Source: Xenorhabdus anantnagensis
GTDB lineage: Bacteria > Pseudomonadota > Gammaproteobacteria > Enterobacterales > Enterobacteriaceae
Length of the DNA stretch: 64,000 nt
Assembly (NCBI RefSeq): GCF_028598555.1
Contig: NZ_JAQRFN010000006.1
Span: 1-64,000 of the forward strand
Direction: 5' to 3'
Below the pieces are notes generated by a model that did not search any database, was not told the DNA's origin, and worked only from the letters and a program-made list of their open reading frames with translations. The first letter of the stretch is position 1. The number at the start of each line of letters is the position of its first letter. Both the position numbers and the translations under genes were made by a program. This document shows, one piece after another, positions 46,558 to 57,084 of the stretch.

Positions 46558-47563
46558 CTATAACATGGTAGGTGTGATAGCAAATGAAATAATTTATTAA
46601 TTTATTTGTTTATTTTTGAAATAAAGCATATTAATTAAAAATTTATTTTTATAATTCAACAAGATAAGGATAAAAAGAAAATGTAGGATGAATAAAGGCT
46701 GATCGGTAATTGAGTTAATATCGTCTAAGATAAATCTTAATAAGTTCATTTAATGATCAAAATTTTATTTATTAACTTTAAGGTTATAATAAACCATAGA
46801 AACAAAAAATATTTGACGTTATCTACAAGAAAAAACAGCACACATATGATTACTAACGTAAATTAACTACACAACACTACACAATATTGATTGAAATTCA
46901 CTCACTTCTAAACACCGAAAATCAAAAACATCCATAAACGCATTTGTGGAAATTGACGAAGTTGCTGCTTTAAACCTATTGGTTAGATCATAAATTATAT
47001 ATTAGTGATAAAAATAGCATTTAATTTCGAAATATATCCACCACACGATGTGTAAACTACATTTTTATACTAAAAAAACCAGTCAATTTAATTTCATTAA
47101 TTCATTTCGAATAAAAACATCAACAATAAATAACATTCACTCACCGTAATAAAATATGATTGGAATTTTAAATAATCTAGTTGGTAAAAATATTCATGAA
47201 AAACATTCACTTTCAGCCTAATTATTTTTTATTGAATCCACTGACAACATCAGATTTTATTTTTCAAAACACTTTGGCATCAGGGAAAATAAAATCAACT
47301 AATTGATTTAAAAGAAATAAAAAAAATAACAACCCAGAAAGGTAATCAATAATAATTATTGAATAAAAACACAATACCTATACAAAACTAAACTCACTTG
47401 ATTATTTTGTGAAATTTTTCCATTGATATAAATTCACACAATACGTATTATTCTGCCTCTTCAAAAATGAAGAATGTAAAAATTCATCTTAATCTAAATT
47501 AAACCCAACTCCGTCTGGTTCTGCTATTTGTAAAACCAATAAGCAGTATAAAAAGGGGATAGC
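46558..47563. other. 1-kb very AT-rich non-coding region upstream of pgaA
   Basis: I find no coding frame that looks real. The composition is far more AT-rich than the flanking genes, which suggests H-NS binding. A 10-bp duplication (ACTACACAAC/T) lies at 46866-46885. The pga promoter must lie in its right part. Confidence 0.4.
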
Positions 47564-50098
47564 GTGTCATATCTTTATTTCCGTCCGATGGGCTTTCATA
47601 GATATCGGTATAAACTGTTATCGTTATTTATATCTATAGGTTGTTTAATCACAACAGAATCTGCTCAAGCAGATTACGATGCATTAATTCAACAAGCCAG
47701 AAATGGTAATACTGAACCCATTCTCGAATATATTCGTCAGGAAGAGAAACGACATCGCCTTTCTTCCTCACAAGTTGCTGATTGGTTACAAGTTGCGAGC
47801 TGGGCTGGGCATGACGATGAAGTCATTTCTCTTTGGCAACGCTATCGCTCAGTGGCTCTACCCGCCAGAGGAATCTCAGCCGTTGCCCGCGCCTATCGCA
47901 ACCAACGTCAATGGACACAAGCAATACAGATATGGCGCACTGCCCTGGCTTTAGATCAGAAAAACATAGATCAGAAAAACATAGATCAGCAAAACAGTGA
48001 TACTAAAGCTGGCCTTATCATGACGCTCGCCGATGCCAAGCAAGACTTAGAAGCCCGCCGTTTGGCAAAAGATTTATTGGCTCATCAGCCTAGCGCCGCC
48101 AATTACCGTTTGATGGCCTATGTTGATCAAGCTGCCGGGCGTACATGGGATGCCATGCAAATGCTTTCCACTGCGCATGAACGGTTTCCCGATAATAAAG
48201 AAGTCGCTCAAGATTATCTGTTTAGCCTAAAAAACAATCGGGTCAGTGGCCCTGCATGGCATTTAGGACAACAGCATTCCACACAATTAATCACTGAGCG
48301 ATTAACCTCTGAGCAATTAACCGTTGAACAATTAACCGCTGAACAATTGCGTAGACTGGAAACGGATGCTGCGGCTGAATTGGTTCGTTTGTCAATGATC
48401 CCCAATCGTAGCGAAAAAGAGCGGTTTGATATTGCTGATAAAGCACTTGCACGCTACGAGAACATGCTCAATCAATGGCACAACCTGGCCGATGCTCAAC
48501 AGGATTACCGACAGGCGCGTATTGATCGGCTTGGTGCTCTTCTTGCTCGCCATCAGATGCAAGAAGTCATTGATGAATATCTGATCTTACAAAAACAAAC
48601 CGAGCAGAAAAAAGGCCTGCATGTTCCGGAATATGCGCAGAAATGGGCGGCAGCAGCTTATCTGAACCTGCGCCAACCAGAAAAAGCACGGGATATTCTT
48701 CGCTCCCTGAATCGGCCCAATATCTCCTCTGAAGAGGATATCGTCCTTTTTTATGCCAATGTGGAAAGTGAGCATCTGGATGCAGCTCAACAGCTTGCCA
48801 CCAATATCAAGCAACGTAATCCTCATAAGCTCAATGTCTTTGGATCACCCATTCGCGTTCCCAATGATGATTGGCTACAAGGGCAGCAATTTTTAGCTGA
48901 ATCGGCACAATTACGTGAAGATCTTCCAGAAGCAGAAAAACGCTTTGCCCATTTAGCCCGTACAGCTCCCGGCAATCAGAAATTACGGATCGATTTAGCT
49001 GCTATCTGGCTGGATCGGGGTTGGCCACATCGTGCTGAAAGTGAATTAAAACAAATTGAAGGACTCGATCACCGCAATTTGTCGTTGGAAATCCAACAAG
49101 GCTATACCGCCCTTGCTCTGCAAGAATGGCATCAGATGGATTTGCTGGCCGATGATGTCATTACCCGCACGCCAGAAAATATGCTTGCCAAACGCTTTAA
49201 CCGCCTGCGCAATGTGCATCACATGTCAGAACTGCGCATTAAAGCCAACCAAGGCATAAATTCAGATAATCCCAAAAACGGTAAACACAGTTCAGATATT
49301 GATGCTGTACTTTATAGCCCTCCCCTTGATGATAATTGGCGCTTATTTGCCGGTGGCGCCTACAACCGCAGCCAATTTTCAGAAGAACGGGGCTTGAATC
49401 GAGATTTGCGCGGTGGTGTGGAGTGGCGTTCGCGGGATCTTTGGCTGGAAGGTGAAGTTTCGGCACGTAATTATCAGCATGGCAGCAAGATAGGCTTGCG
49501 AATTGCAGGATGGCATGATTTCAATGATCAATGGCGTCTGGGTGGCTCCGCAGAACACTTCGCCCGCAATACTCCCCTGCGTGCATTGAGCAATAATATC
49601 CACGCCAATGGCGGACAGATTTATACTCGCTGGAGACATAGCGAACGCAGTCAATGGACTGCGCGTTTTGCACCTTCATTCTTCTCAGATGGTAATCATC
49701 GCTTTGAATATGGCATTGACAGTCTTCAACGTCTATATACCGCTCCTTATCTCAAGCTTGATACGAAGCTAGAATTGAGTACAACTCACAATACTCATCA
49801 GAATACACCTTATTTCAACCCCAAAAGTGACTTTACATTTCTGTCTGAATTGGAAGCAGATCACATAATGTATCGGCATTATCAGACCGTCTGGAGCCAG
49901 CAAATTGCGGCAGGTATTGGGCAATATTGGCAGCAAGAGTACAGCAGAGGCCTTATCACAATGGTGGGATATGGCCAACGGATTAAATGGAATGACGTCA
50001 TTGATGCAGGTGTAAGGATCACGCTGGATAAACGTCCTTACGACGGTAAACGGGAAAGTAATCTGCAAGCTACCTTTGATTTAATTTATCGGTTCTGA
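47564..50098 (+). CDS. pgaA: Poly-N-acetylglucosamine export porin
   Basis: 844 residues. A signal peptide ends near residue 36 (ESAQA-DYD). TPR-type helical repeats fill residues ~40-560, then a 16-strand beta-barrel to the C-terminal LIYRF. Exports PNAG across the outer membrane (HmsH in Yersinia). The start is GTG 47564 with AGGGGATAGC upstream. Two 15-bp arrays lie in the TPR part: DQKNI-DQKNI-DQQNS and four QLTxE pentads. First gene of pgaABCD. Confidence 0.94.
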   Translation: MSYLYFRPMGFHRYRYKLLSLFISIGCLITTESAQADYDALIQQARNGNTEPILEYIRQEEKRHRLSSSQVADWLQVASWAGHDDEVISLWQRYRSVALPARGISAVARAYRNQRQWTQAIQIWRTALALDQKNIDQKNIDQQNSDTKAGLIMTLADAKQDLEARRLAKDLLAHQPSAANYRLMAYVDQAAGRTWDAMQMLSTAHERFPDNKEVAQDYLFSLKNNRVSGPAWHLGQQHSTQLITERLTSEQLTVEQLTAEQLRRLETDAAAELVRLSMIPNRSEKERFDIADKALARYENMLNQWHNLADAQQDYRQARIDRLGALLARHQMQEVIDEYLILQKQTEQKKGLHVPEYAQKWAAAAYLNLRQPEKARDILRSLNRPNISSEEDIVLFYANVESEHLDAAQQLATNIKQRNPHKLNVFGSPIRVPNDDWLQGQQFLAESAQLREDLPEAEKRFAHLARTAPGNQKLRIDLAAIWLDRGWPHRAESELKQIEGLDHRNLSLEIQQGYTALALQEWHQMDLLADDVITRTPENMLAKRFNRLRNVHHMSELRIKANQGINSDNPKNGKHSSDIDAVLYSPPLDDNWRLFAGGAYNRSQFSEERGLNRDLRGGVEWRSRDLWLEGEVSARNYQHGSKIGLRIAGWHDFNDQWRLGGSAEHFARNTPLRALSNNIHANGGQIYTRWRHSERSQWTARFAPSFFSDGNHRFEYGIDSLQRLYTAPYLKLDTKLELSTTHNTHQNTPYFNPKSDFTFLSELEADHIMYRHYQTVWSQQIAAGIGQYWQQEYSRGLITMVGYGQRIKWNDVIDAGVRITLDKRPYDGKRESNLQATFDLIYRF
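47954..47998 (+). repeat. Three 15-bp repeats in pgaA
   Basis: GATCAGAAAAACATA twice, then GATCAGCAAAACAGT. In frame, encoding DQKNI-DQKNI-DQQNS between two TPR helices. Confidence 0.9.
48284..48343 (+). repeat. Four 15-bp repeats in pgaA
   Basis: CAATTAATCACTGAG, CGATTAACCTCTGAG, CAATTAACCGTTGAA and CAATTAACCGCTGAA follow one another in frame (QLITE-RLTSE-QLTVE-QLTAE), with a partial fifth unit. Confidence 0.9.
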
Positions 50099-50108
50099 AG
50101 GATTTTTT

Positions 50109-52160
50109 ATGGCACACAACATTTTTCGTCATTGGTTGATGATATCGGCATTGCTGATTAGCTTGTTCATTCTTCAACTGCTTATTCCTCAACTGCGCAT
50201 GATGGCATACGCAGGAAAACCTGATTTCGTTCCACCAGCGCAACGACCTCTTTCCATGAATGAACGCCCCTGGCCCAAAAATAGTTTTGTGGTACTGGCT
50301 TACCATGATGTTGAAGATGATGGCGCAGATCAACGTTTTATGTCAGTCCGTACCAGCGCATTGAACGATCAATTTGCATGGTTGCGGGAAAATGGCTATC
50401 AGCCGATTACTGTCGATCAGGTACTTACTGCCAATCAGGGTGGTACACCATTGCCTCCAAAAGCAGTATTGCTGACTTTCGATGATGGCTATAGCAGTTT
50501 TTATCATCGCGTATTTCCATTGCTTAAAGCCTATCACTGGCCAGCCATTCTGGCCCCTGTCGGCGTCTGGGTTGATACACCAGCCGGAAAACCCGTTAAT
50601 TTTGGTGGATTGACAGTACCACGGGAACGTTTTACTACTTGGGAACAGGTGGCTGAAATGTCTCGTTCTGGTTTAGTGGAAATCGGTTCGCATACTTATC
50701 AGCATCATTATGGTGCCATCGCTAACCCACAAGGCAACACAGAGCCTGCCGCCGCCGTTCGTATTTACGATCCCAAGACAGGTAAATACGAAAGTGAACA
50801 AGCGTTTCGCCAACGGATGGAAAAGGATATTTCCACTATCACCCAAAGAATTATTGCCGCCACCGGCAAGCAACCACGGGTTTGGGTGTGGCCTTATGGC
50901 ATGGATAACGGTATTACACTGGAAATCGCCAAACGTTACGGCTACAAAATGGCACTGACTCTGGACAATGGGCTGGCAAACGTAAACAATCTTGATAATG
51001 TTCCCCGGATATTGCTTACCCATAATCCTTCTCTAAAGTCGTTTGCTGAGCAGGTCATTCAGGTGCAGAATAAACAGATTTTACGGATTGCCCATATCGA
51101 TCTGGACTATGTTTATGATCCTGATCCCATTCAACAAGCCAGCAATCTCGATCAACTTGTACAACGCATTGCTGATCTCCGAGTCAATACCGTTTTCCTG
51201 CAAGCCTTTGCCGACCCCAAAGGCGATGGCAATGTACGTGAACTCTACTTCCCTAACCGTTGGCTGCCGATGCGGGCCGATCTATTTAACCGCGTAGCTT
51301 GGCAACTACACAGTCGCCTGAACATTGACGTTTACGCGTGGATGCCCGTTCTGGCATTTGAGCTGGAACCTTCACTTCCGCGGGTAATGAGCTACGACGA
51401 AAGTAACAACAAGCTATTTGTGAACCCGACACAATATCGGCGTTTATCACCCTATAACCCGGACAATCGTCAAAGAATCAAAGAGATTTATCAGGATTTG
51501 GCTTCCCATGCTATTTTTCAGGGCATCCTGTATCACGATGATGCAGTGATGTCTGATTTTGAAGACGCCGGCGCAGATGCCCTCAGAGCTTATCAAGCCG
51601 CAGGATTACCTGCCTCGATTGCAGAAATTCGGCAAGATCCGGAACTGTTCGCCCGCTGGACACGTTTCAAAAGCCAATATCTGATTGACTTTACCCACGA
51701 ATTAACCAGAGAACTCAAGTCAATACAGGGTTATCAGATCAAAACTGCACGCAATATTTTTGCCCTGCCCATTCTGGAGCCAGACAGCGAAGAGTGGTTT
51801 GCCCAAAATCTGGATGATTTTCTGACTCACTATGATTGGGTCGCCCCGATGGTAATGCCATTGATGGAAAATGTGCCGCTGTCAGAAAGCAACCAGTGGT
51901 TATCCCGCTTGGTGAAAATCATCGCACAACGTCCACAAGCGCTGGATAAAACTGTCTTTGAACTCCAATCCGTAGATTGGCGCAAGCCTGTGGATAAAAG
52001 AGCGATCCCCGGACATCAATTAGCAGAATGGATGCGTCAATTGCAGCTCAATGGTGCTCAGAGTTTCGGTTACTACCCCGATGACTTTCTCAATAATCAA
52101 CCAGAAATGAACGAGGTTCGCCCGGTTCTTTCTTCTGAATGGTATCCACTTAATGATTGA
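50109..52160 (+). CDS. pgaB: PNAG N-deacetylase and hydrolase
   Basis: 683 residues. Polysaccharide deacetylase domain with catalytic and metal residues in [16 protein letters not shown] and [12 protein letters not shown], then a C-terminal glycoside-hydrolase domain ([16 protein letters not shown]-like [23 protein letters not shown]). It partly deacetylates PNAG in the periplasm so it can leave through PgaA. Unlike E. coli PgaB, the N-terminal segment has no lipobox Cys; it looks like a cleavable signal or anchor ending YAG. Ten bases after pgaA. Confidence 0.95.
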   Translation: MAHNIFRHWLMISALLISLFILQLLIPQLRMMAYAGKPDFVPPAQRPLSMNERPWPKNSFVVLAYHDVEDDGADQRFMSVRTSALNDQFAWLRENGYQPITVDQVLTANQGGTPLPPKAVLLTFDDGYSSFYHRVFPLLKAYHWPAILAPVGVWVDTPAGKPVNFGGLTVPRERFTTWEQVAEMSRSGLVEIGSHTYQHHYGAIANPQGNTEPAAAVRIYDPKTGKYESEQAFRQRMEKDISTITQRIIAATGKQPRVWVWPYGMDNGITLEIAKRYGYKMALTLDNGLANVNNLDNVPRILLTHNPSLKSFAEQVIQVQNKQILRIAHIDLDYVYDPDPIQQASNLDQLVQRIADLRVNTVFLQAFADPKGDGNVRELYFPNRWLPMRADLFNRVAWQLHSRLNIDVYAWMPVLAFELEPSLPRVMSYDESNNKLFVNPTQYRRLSPYNPDNRQRIKEIYQDLASHAIFQGILYHDDAVMSDFEDAGADALRAYQAAGLPASIAEIRQDPELFARWTRFKSQYLIDFTHELTRELKSIQGYQIKTARNIFALPILEPDSEEWFAQNLDDFLTHYDWVAPMVMPLMENVPLSESNQWLSRLVKIIAQRPQALDKTVFELQSVDWRKPVDKRAIPGHQLAEWMRQLQLNGAQSFGYYPDDFLNNQPEMNEVRPVLSSEWYPLND

Positions 52161-53484
52161 TCGTATTCTTGCTTTTATAGTGCTCTGCCTTGTATTGAGC
52201 ATCCCTCTTGGCATCGCCGTCACCTTTACTGGTGAAGTCATGCTGAACTTTGTCTTTTTTTGGCCATTGTTTATGTCGGCCATCTGGATCTCAGGAGGGA
52301 TCTACTTTTGGTTTTATCGGGAAAGACACTGGAAAATTGTTGATAAAGAAGCCCCCCATCTTGAAGGTGAACCTCTGATTTCAATTTTAATCCCTTGCTA
52401 TAACGAAGGGCCAAACGTTCGCGAAACACTGTTGGCAGCATTGAACCAGCGCTATCCCAATATTGAAGTCATCGCAATCAATGATGGTTCAACTGACAGT
52501 ACCACTGATGAACTCAATGCCATGGCAAAACAACATCAAGCCTTGCGAGTGATACACCTGAAACAGAATCAGGGAAAAGCCACTGCCCTTCAAGCGGGTG
52601 CCGCTGCTGCTAAAAGTGATTATCTGGTTTGCATTGATGGTGATGCCCTGCTGGATCGCGATGCTGCGGTTTGGTTGGTCAAACCTATGATTGATCATCC
52701 CCGCGTTGGTGCTGTTACCGGCAATCCCCGTGTTCGCACACGCTCCACTTTAGTTGGACGTGTTCAGGTTGGAGAATTCTCTTCCATCATTGGCCTGATC
52801 AAACGTACTCAACGGGTTTACGGTCAAGTCTTTACCGTTTCAGGGGTTGTTGCCGCGTTTAACCGCAGGGCACTCGCTGACGTGGGTTATTGGAGTAATG
52901 ACATGATCACGGAAGATATTGATGTAAGCTGGAAACTCCAGCTACACCATTGGTCTATCTTTTTCGAACCCCGTGCCATTTGTTGGATCCTGATGCCTGA
53001 AACCTTGAGGGGACTATGGAAGCAACGGTTGCGCTGGGCGCAGGGTGGAGCCGAAGTTTTCCTGAAAAACCTACGTAAGTTATGGTCATGGAAATATCGC
53101 CGCATGTGGATATTGTTTGCCGAATTCTGCTGCTCTGTTATTTGGTCATTCACCTTTGCCCTTTCGATCATTTTATTTTTTCTCGGAATGCTCATCACAT
53201 TACCGGAAAACATTCGTGTCTATACACTATTTCCACCCGGATATACGGGATTGGTTCTGGCTGCTACCTGCCTGATCCAATTTACCATCAGCTTAGTGAT
53301 TGAACGACGCTATGAAAAACACGTTGCTTCATCGCTTTTCTGGGTAATTTGGTATCCGATGGTCTATTGGATGCTAAACCTATTTACAACCTTGGTATCT
53401 TTTCCCAAAGTGATGCTCAAGGTTCGCAGAAAACGTGCTCGCTGGGAAAGCCCTGACAGAGGAATAGAGAGAATCGAATCATGA
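52153..53484 (+). CDS. pgaC: PNAG synthase (family 2 glycosyltransferase)
   Basis: 443 residues. Two N-terminal membrane helices, GT2 domain with [40 protein letters not shown] and the processivity motif [12 protein letters not shown], then three C-terminal helices. Polymerises UDP-GlcNAc in the inner membrane with PgaD; activity depends on c-di-GMP in E. coli. Overlaps pgaB by eight bases. Confidence 0.96.
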   Translation: MIDRILAFIVLCLVLSIPLGIAVTFTGEVMLNFVFFWPLFMSAIWISGGIYFWFYRERHWKIVDKEAPHLEGEPLISILIPCYNEGPNVRETLLAALNQRYPNIEVIAINDGSTDSTTDELNAMAKQHQALRVIHLKQNQGKATALQAGAAAAKSDYLVCIDGDALLDRDAAVWLVKPMIDHPRVGAVTGNPRVRTRSTLVGRVQVGEFSSIIGLIKRTQRVYGQVFTVSGVVAAFNRRALADVGYWSNDMITEDIDVSWKLQLHHWSIFFEPRAICWILMPETLRGLWKQRLRWAQGGAEVFLKNLRKLWSWKYRRMWILFAEFCCSVIWSFTFALSIILFFLGMLITLPENIRVYTLFPPGYTGLVLAATCLIQFTISLVIERRYEKHVASSLFWVIWYPMVYWMLNLFTTLVSFPKVMLKVRRKRARWESPDRGIERIES

Positions 53485-53912
53485 AAGATCCACTGATTTT
53501 TACTGAGCAAAGACTATCGCCTCGTTTAATTGACATCCTGTTAACGGTTCTGGCTTGGGTTGGTTTTATCTATTTATTCACAATGGGATTATCCCATTTC
53601 TCCCATAATGGCCCCAGACCATTTTTTTCAGCATTTATTTCAACATTTACTTCAGAATCAGTATCTATTGTTCTTTATATTTCCATCGCCATATTTAATG
53701 CACTTTTGCTAATTGGCTGGGCCAAATACAATCAACGTCGATTCAGAACCGAACGTCGTCGCCATCGGCCTGTTTTAACCCACGCTGAAATAGCACAGAG
53801 CTTTATTTTGGAACAAAACTTATTAGCCGTTTTAAGACAAAGCAAAGTTTCCAGTATCACTTATGACAACCATGGACATATAATAAGCATCGATAAAAAT
53901 GCATCAATATAA
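53481..53912 (+). CDS. pgaD: PNAG synthase accessory subunit
   Basis: 143 residues, two membrane helices ([19 protein letters not shown] and [20 protein letters not shown]) and a basic cytoplasmic tail ending in [12 protein letters not shown] and an acidic C-terminus. PgaD/HmsS forms the c-di-GMP binding surface with PgaC. Four-base overlap with pgaC. Confidence 0.9.
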   Translation: MKDPLIFTEQRLSPRLIDILLTVLAWVGFIYLFTMGLSHFSHNGPRPFFSAFISTFTSESVSIVLYISIAIFNALLLIGWAKYNQRRFRTERRRHRPVLTHAEIAQSFILEQNLLAVLRQSKVSSITYDNHGHIISIDKNASI

Positions 53913-54254
53913 AAATAATATTTACTACAAGTGAAATTACAATAATAAGGTATTAAATTAATTTAAATAATACTATTTAGTTAATAAAAGATTTACAGCC
54001 TATCTCATTCAATATCAGTCTTTGTGCAGTCACAGTAATACATCGTCACAATAATCGTGACAACCGTAATTACAGTAGCTGAGCGATAGTCATCGTTGTA
54101 GCAACAAAAATGGCAGCAGCGAAAAAATAATTGTACAAGCATATTGATGAGATAGGTTCTAACTGGTAACAGACTTTACCAATAACCTCAACATTATTAC
54201 TTACACCAAACACTATTATTTACATCATATGAAAGGCGAATATTGGGACTCGTT
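53913..54254. other. Non-coding stretch between pgaD and yfiR
   Basis: About 340 bases, AT-rich, no gene recognised. It should contain the promoter of the yfiRNB operon. No terminator with a clear T-run was found after pgaD. Confidence 0.35.
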
Positions 54255-54974
54255 ATGCAACTGATTGAACGGACTCATCATCTTTGTAAGCGCTTTGCTT
54301 TTAAGCGCATTACTTTTAAGCATATTGTTTTTAAACATATTGCTTTTAGGAATATTGATTTTAAACACATTTTTTTCAGGCAAATTATTTTTAAACGTTG
54401 TATTTCCAGATTATTTCTACGGGCATTAATGGCCTTATGCTTAATTACTGTAATATATAATTCAGCAGTAATAGCTATGCCTGACACCAATCAAAAACTA
54501 AAACGTGATGAAGAAAATGTTGCGCGGGTAGTTTCTGGGATTCTCAGTTATACACACTGGCCTACTACACCGACTACCCTGCGTTTATGTCTGGTTCCCC
54601 CATCCAATTATATCAACGCCTTAACTCACATTAATAAGATTTCTGATCACACAGAGATACAAGTAGAAACTCTGAATTTCGGCGTAGAACAACTAGATGT
54701 AAAACAACTAGACGTAAAACAACTCATAGAAAGATGTGATGTTATTTACTATGGTCAAGTCGCTCCTCAGCTTCAACACCAAGTGATTGACCAGAAAAAT
54801 GGCAAGCCATTGCTTACCATTGCTGAAAATAATCCGAGCTGTGAAATTGGCAGTGCATTCTGTCTCAATATTAACAGCACTCAGGCAACATTTAGCCTCA
54901 ACCTTGATATTCTGACGCGCAGCGGCGTACGCGTACATCCGAATGTCCTGCAATTGGCACGCAAGGTGGAATAA
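54255..54974 (+). CDS. yfiR: YfiR-type periplasmic inhibitor of diguanylate cyclase
   Basis: 239 residues from ATG 54255 (an in-frame TTG at 54243 is an alternative). The mature domain starts near IAMPDTNQKLKRDEENVARV and has SYTHWP, LRLCLVPPS, CDVIYYGQ, ENNPSCEIGSAFCLNI (redox Cys pairs) and the closing SGVRVHPNVLQLARKV, typical of YfiR. It should bind the periplasmic domain of YfiN and keep it off. The N-terminus carries an unusual basic F-K-H-I extension from a sevenfold 15-bp array before the signal segment FLRALMALCLITVIYNSAV. Confidence 0.88.
   Translation: MQLIERTHHLCKRFAFKRITFKHIVFKHIAFRNIDFKHIFFRQIIFKRCISRLFLRALMALCLITVIYNSAVIAMPDTNQKLKRDEENVARVVSGILSYTHWPTTPTTLRLCLVPPSNYINALTHINKISDHTEIQVETLNFGVEQLDVKQLDVKQLIERCDVIYYGQVAPQLQHQVIDQKNGKPLLTIAENNPSCEIGSAFCLNINSTQATFSLNLDILTRSGVRVHPNVLQLARKVE
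54294..54398 (+). repeat. Seven tandem 15-bp repeats at the 5' end of yfiR
   Basis: Units such as ATTGTTTTTAAACAT run without gap from 54294 to 54398. They encode FAFKR-ITFKH-IVFKH-IAFRN-IDFKH-IFFRQ-IIFKR. It is the longest array in the window and lies upstream of the hydrophobic signal segment. Confidence 0.95.
54684..54728 (+). repeat. Three 15-bp repeats inside yfiR
   Basis: GTAGAACAACTAGAT, GTAAAACAACTAGAC and GTAAAACAACTCATA encode VEQLD-VKQLD-VKQLI in the mature domain. Confidence 0.9.
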
Positions 54975-54979
54975 TCTGT

Positions 54980-56242
54980 ATGAAAAGACGTTATTCGCTG
55001 ATGCTATCACGCCCTACTCTGCGCCAGGCCTTTCACCGGATACATCTGATTATTACTTTTATCATATTATCCGTAGTCGGCTTGTTCTTATCTTTACTGG
55101 CATTGCTTGCCATGCAGAAGTATGCTGAAAATAACTTAAAACTAATCGCCACAACCATCGCCCATACAGCACAGGCGGCAGTGGTCTTTCAGGACAAAAC
55201 CGCAGCAAACGAAATATTGGAGATGATTGCTGTTCATAACGGCTTTACAGAAGCTAAGATTTTTGATGCCAAGCAACAGGTATTGGCAAGCTGGCAAGCC
55301 AGTCAGGAGCCTCATACCGGCAATTTAAAAAAATTGATTGAGCGCTGGCTTTTTCCTGACCCCCTTACCCTACCTATTTATCACCATCAACAAAAGGTAG
55401 GATCAATCTGGTTAATTGGCAACAGCGACCATATCATCAAATTTATTTATCAGGCCTTACTGGTATTATTTGCCTGCCTGCTGTTCAGCGCCGTAATTTC
55501 ACTTTACCTTTCACTACGCATGCACGATGGCATCGTCAGAGCTTTGCAAAACATTACCGTCGTTGCCCATGATGTACGACAACGGCGAGCATTTTCACGC
55601 CGTGTCCCCTCCGCGCATATTGCTGAATTACATGAATTAAGCCAAGTATTCAATCACCTGCTGGAAGAATTGGAAGAGTGGCAACACCATCTGCAAACAG
55701 AAAAAGCCGTTTTAACCTGGCAGGCGCAACATGATTCCCTGACCGGTTTGCCAAACCGGGCAACTTTTGAACGAGTTCTTTCAACCGTTATGAACGATAA
55801 ATTCATGCGTCAAAGCACAGCGATATTATTTATTGATGGTAACAGGCTGAAATATGTCAACGATGTCTATGGACATGCTGCCGGCGATCACGTTCTTGTC
55901 ACCATCGCTGCTACCTTAAAAAGAAGGGTAAGAAAAACAGATACCGTTGCCCGGCTTGGTGGAGATGAATTCGCTATCCTATTACCTTCTGCCAATTTAG
56001 AAGATGCAGAGCGTGTGGCAAAAAATATCATCCATGCCATGGATACCCCCATTATCCTTCCCAACGGTCAACATCTACGCATCACACTCAGCATTGGCAT
56101 CGCATTATCCGACGGTGACCTAACGGCGGAGCAACTACTCTCTGAAGCTGATGCGGCAATGTATCACATTAAACAACGAGGCGGCGGCTGGCATTCCGCT
56201 GATACAACAAAACTAAACTACCTATCAAGGAACTCACTATGA
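54980..56242 (+). CDS. yfiN: Diguanylate cyclase, YfiN/DgcN type
   Basis: 420 residues. First membrane helix at ~20-48, periplasmic CHASE8-like domain, second helix near 155-180, HAMP, then a GGDEF domain with LFIDGNRLKYVND, inhibitory site RKTD and active site RLGGDEFAILL. Both catalytic and feedback motifs are intact, so it makes c-di-GMP and can be inhibited by it. Located between yfiR and yfiB, with short spacing and overlap (ATGA) to yfiB. Confidence 0.94.
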   Translation: MKRRYSLMLSRPTLRQAFHRIHLIITFIILSVVGLFLSLLALLAMQKYAENNLKLIATTIAHTAQAAVVFQDKTAANEILEMIAVHNGFTEAKIFDAKQQVLASWQASQEPHTGNLKKLIERWLFPDPLTLPIYHHQQKVGSIWLIGNSDHIIKFIYQALLVLFACLLFSAVISLYLSLRMHDGIVRALQNITVVAHDVRQRRAFSRRVPSAHIAELHELSQVFNHLLEELEEWQHHLQTEKAVLTWQAQHDSLTGLPNRATFERVLSTVMNDKFMRQSTAILFIDGNRLKYVNDVYGHAAGDHVLVTIAATLKRRVRKTDTVARLGGDEFAILLPSANLEDAERVAKNIIHAMDTPIILPNGQHLRITLSIGIALSDGDLTAEQLLSEADAAMYHIKQRGGGWHSADTTKLNYLSRNSL

Positions 56243-56724
56243 GTAAAAATCGTTATTTTTTATTTACCTGTGCATTTATTGGTGCACTTTTTCTCAGCGG
56301 CTGCCAGAACAAAGACGCGCTGACAGCCGCACAAATCACTGCACTTAAACAGCAAGGGTTTCAGCAAACCAATGAAGGCTGGCTATTTGGTATGTCAGAA
56401 AAGGTCTTGTTTGGTAATAACCAATTTCACTTGCGTCCAGAAGGCGAAGCAAAATTAAAAGGACTCGCAAGTGTTTTATCTAAAGTTGGCATCCACCATG
56501 CACGCCTTGATGGCCATACTGACAACTACGGAGAAGTGAGTTACAACAATCAATTATCTTTAAAACGAGCCAATACAGTTGCAGATGCGCTAACGCAGGG
56601 AGGCATGCAGCGTGCTAATCTGACAACCCGTGGATTAGGACCAAGCCAACCTATCGCCGATAACCGAAACTCAAAAGGCCGAGCGGAAAACCGCCGGGTT
56701 GCCATTGTTATAACCGCGCTATAA
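56239..56724 (+). CDS. yfiB: YfiB outer-membrane lipoprotein, OmpA-like
   Basis: 161 residues. Lipobox LFLSGCQNK near residue 22. The OmpA C-like peptidoglycan-binding domain has ARLDGHTDNYGEVSYNNQLS and SKGRAENRRVAIVI. YfiB captures YfiR at the outer membrane and releases YfiN. Last gene of the yfiRNB unit. Confidence 0.93.
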   Translation: MSKNRYFLFTCAFIGALFLSGCQNKDALTAAQITALKQQGFQQTNEGWLFGMSEKVLFGNNQFHLRPEGEAKLKGLASVLSKVGIHHARLDGHTDNYGEVSYNNQLSLKRANTVADALTQGGMQRANLTTRGLGPSQPIADNRNSKGRAENRRVAIVITAL

Positions 56725-57084
56725 TAACACCGTAATAGCAATGCCATGAAGTTAACGAACTGGATTCAATCCAATACTATTCATTCGTGGTAACTTTATT
56801 AGTGGTAACTTTATAATATACTGATATAAATCAAATAATAATTTTGCCACGGATGGCAACAATATCCGTTTATTTTGATCATTATCCCCAATTACGAAAT
56901 TTTTTACTCAAATCATGCCGTATAACTATTTAGCTATTTCCCGTTGCTAAACTCTTCCTGTAACATAGCCGAGATTATTTTTTACAAAGAAAGCTTCTTT
57001 TTTTGTAATCAAAAAGTTACTCACTTTTTGCACATTTAGATAACAAGTCTACTGTTAAGTAATAAGCTTTATCAAAAAGGAGAA
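56725..57084. other. 360-bp intergenic stretch before the EAL gene
   Basis: No gene seen. AAGGAG just before 57085 is the ribosome site of the EAL gene. The stretch is AT-rich with a short duplication (GTGGTAACTTTAT twice) at 56788-56813. Confidence 0.35.
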
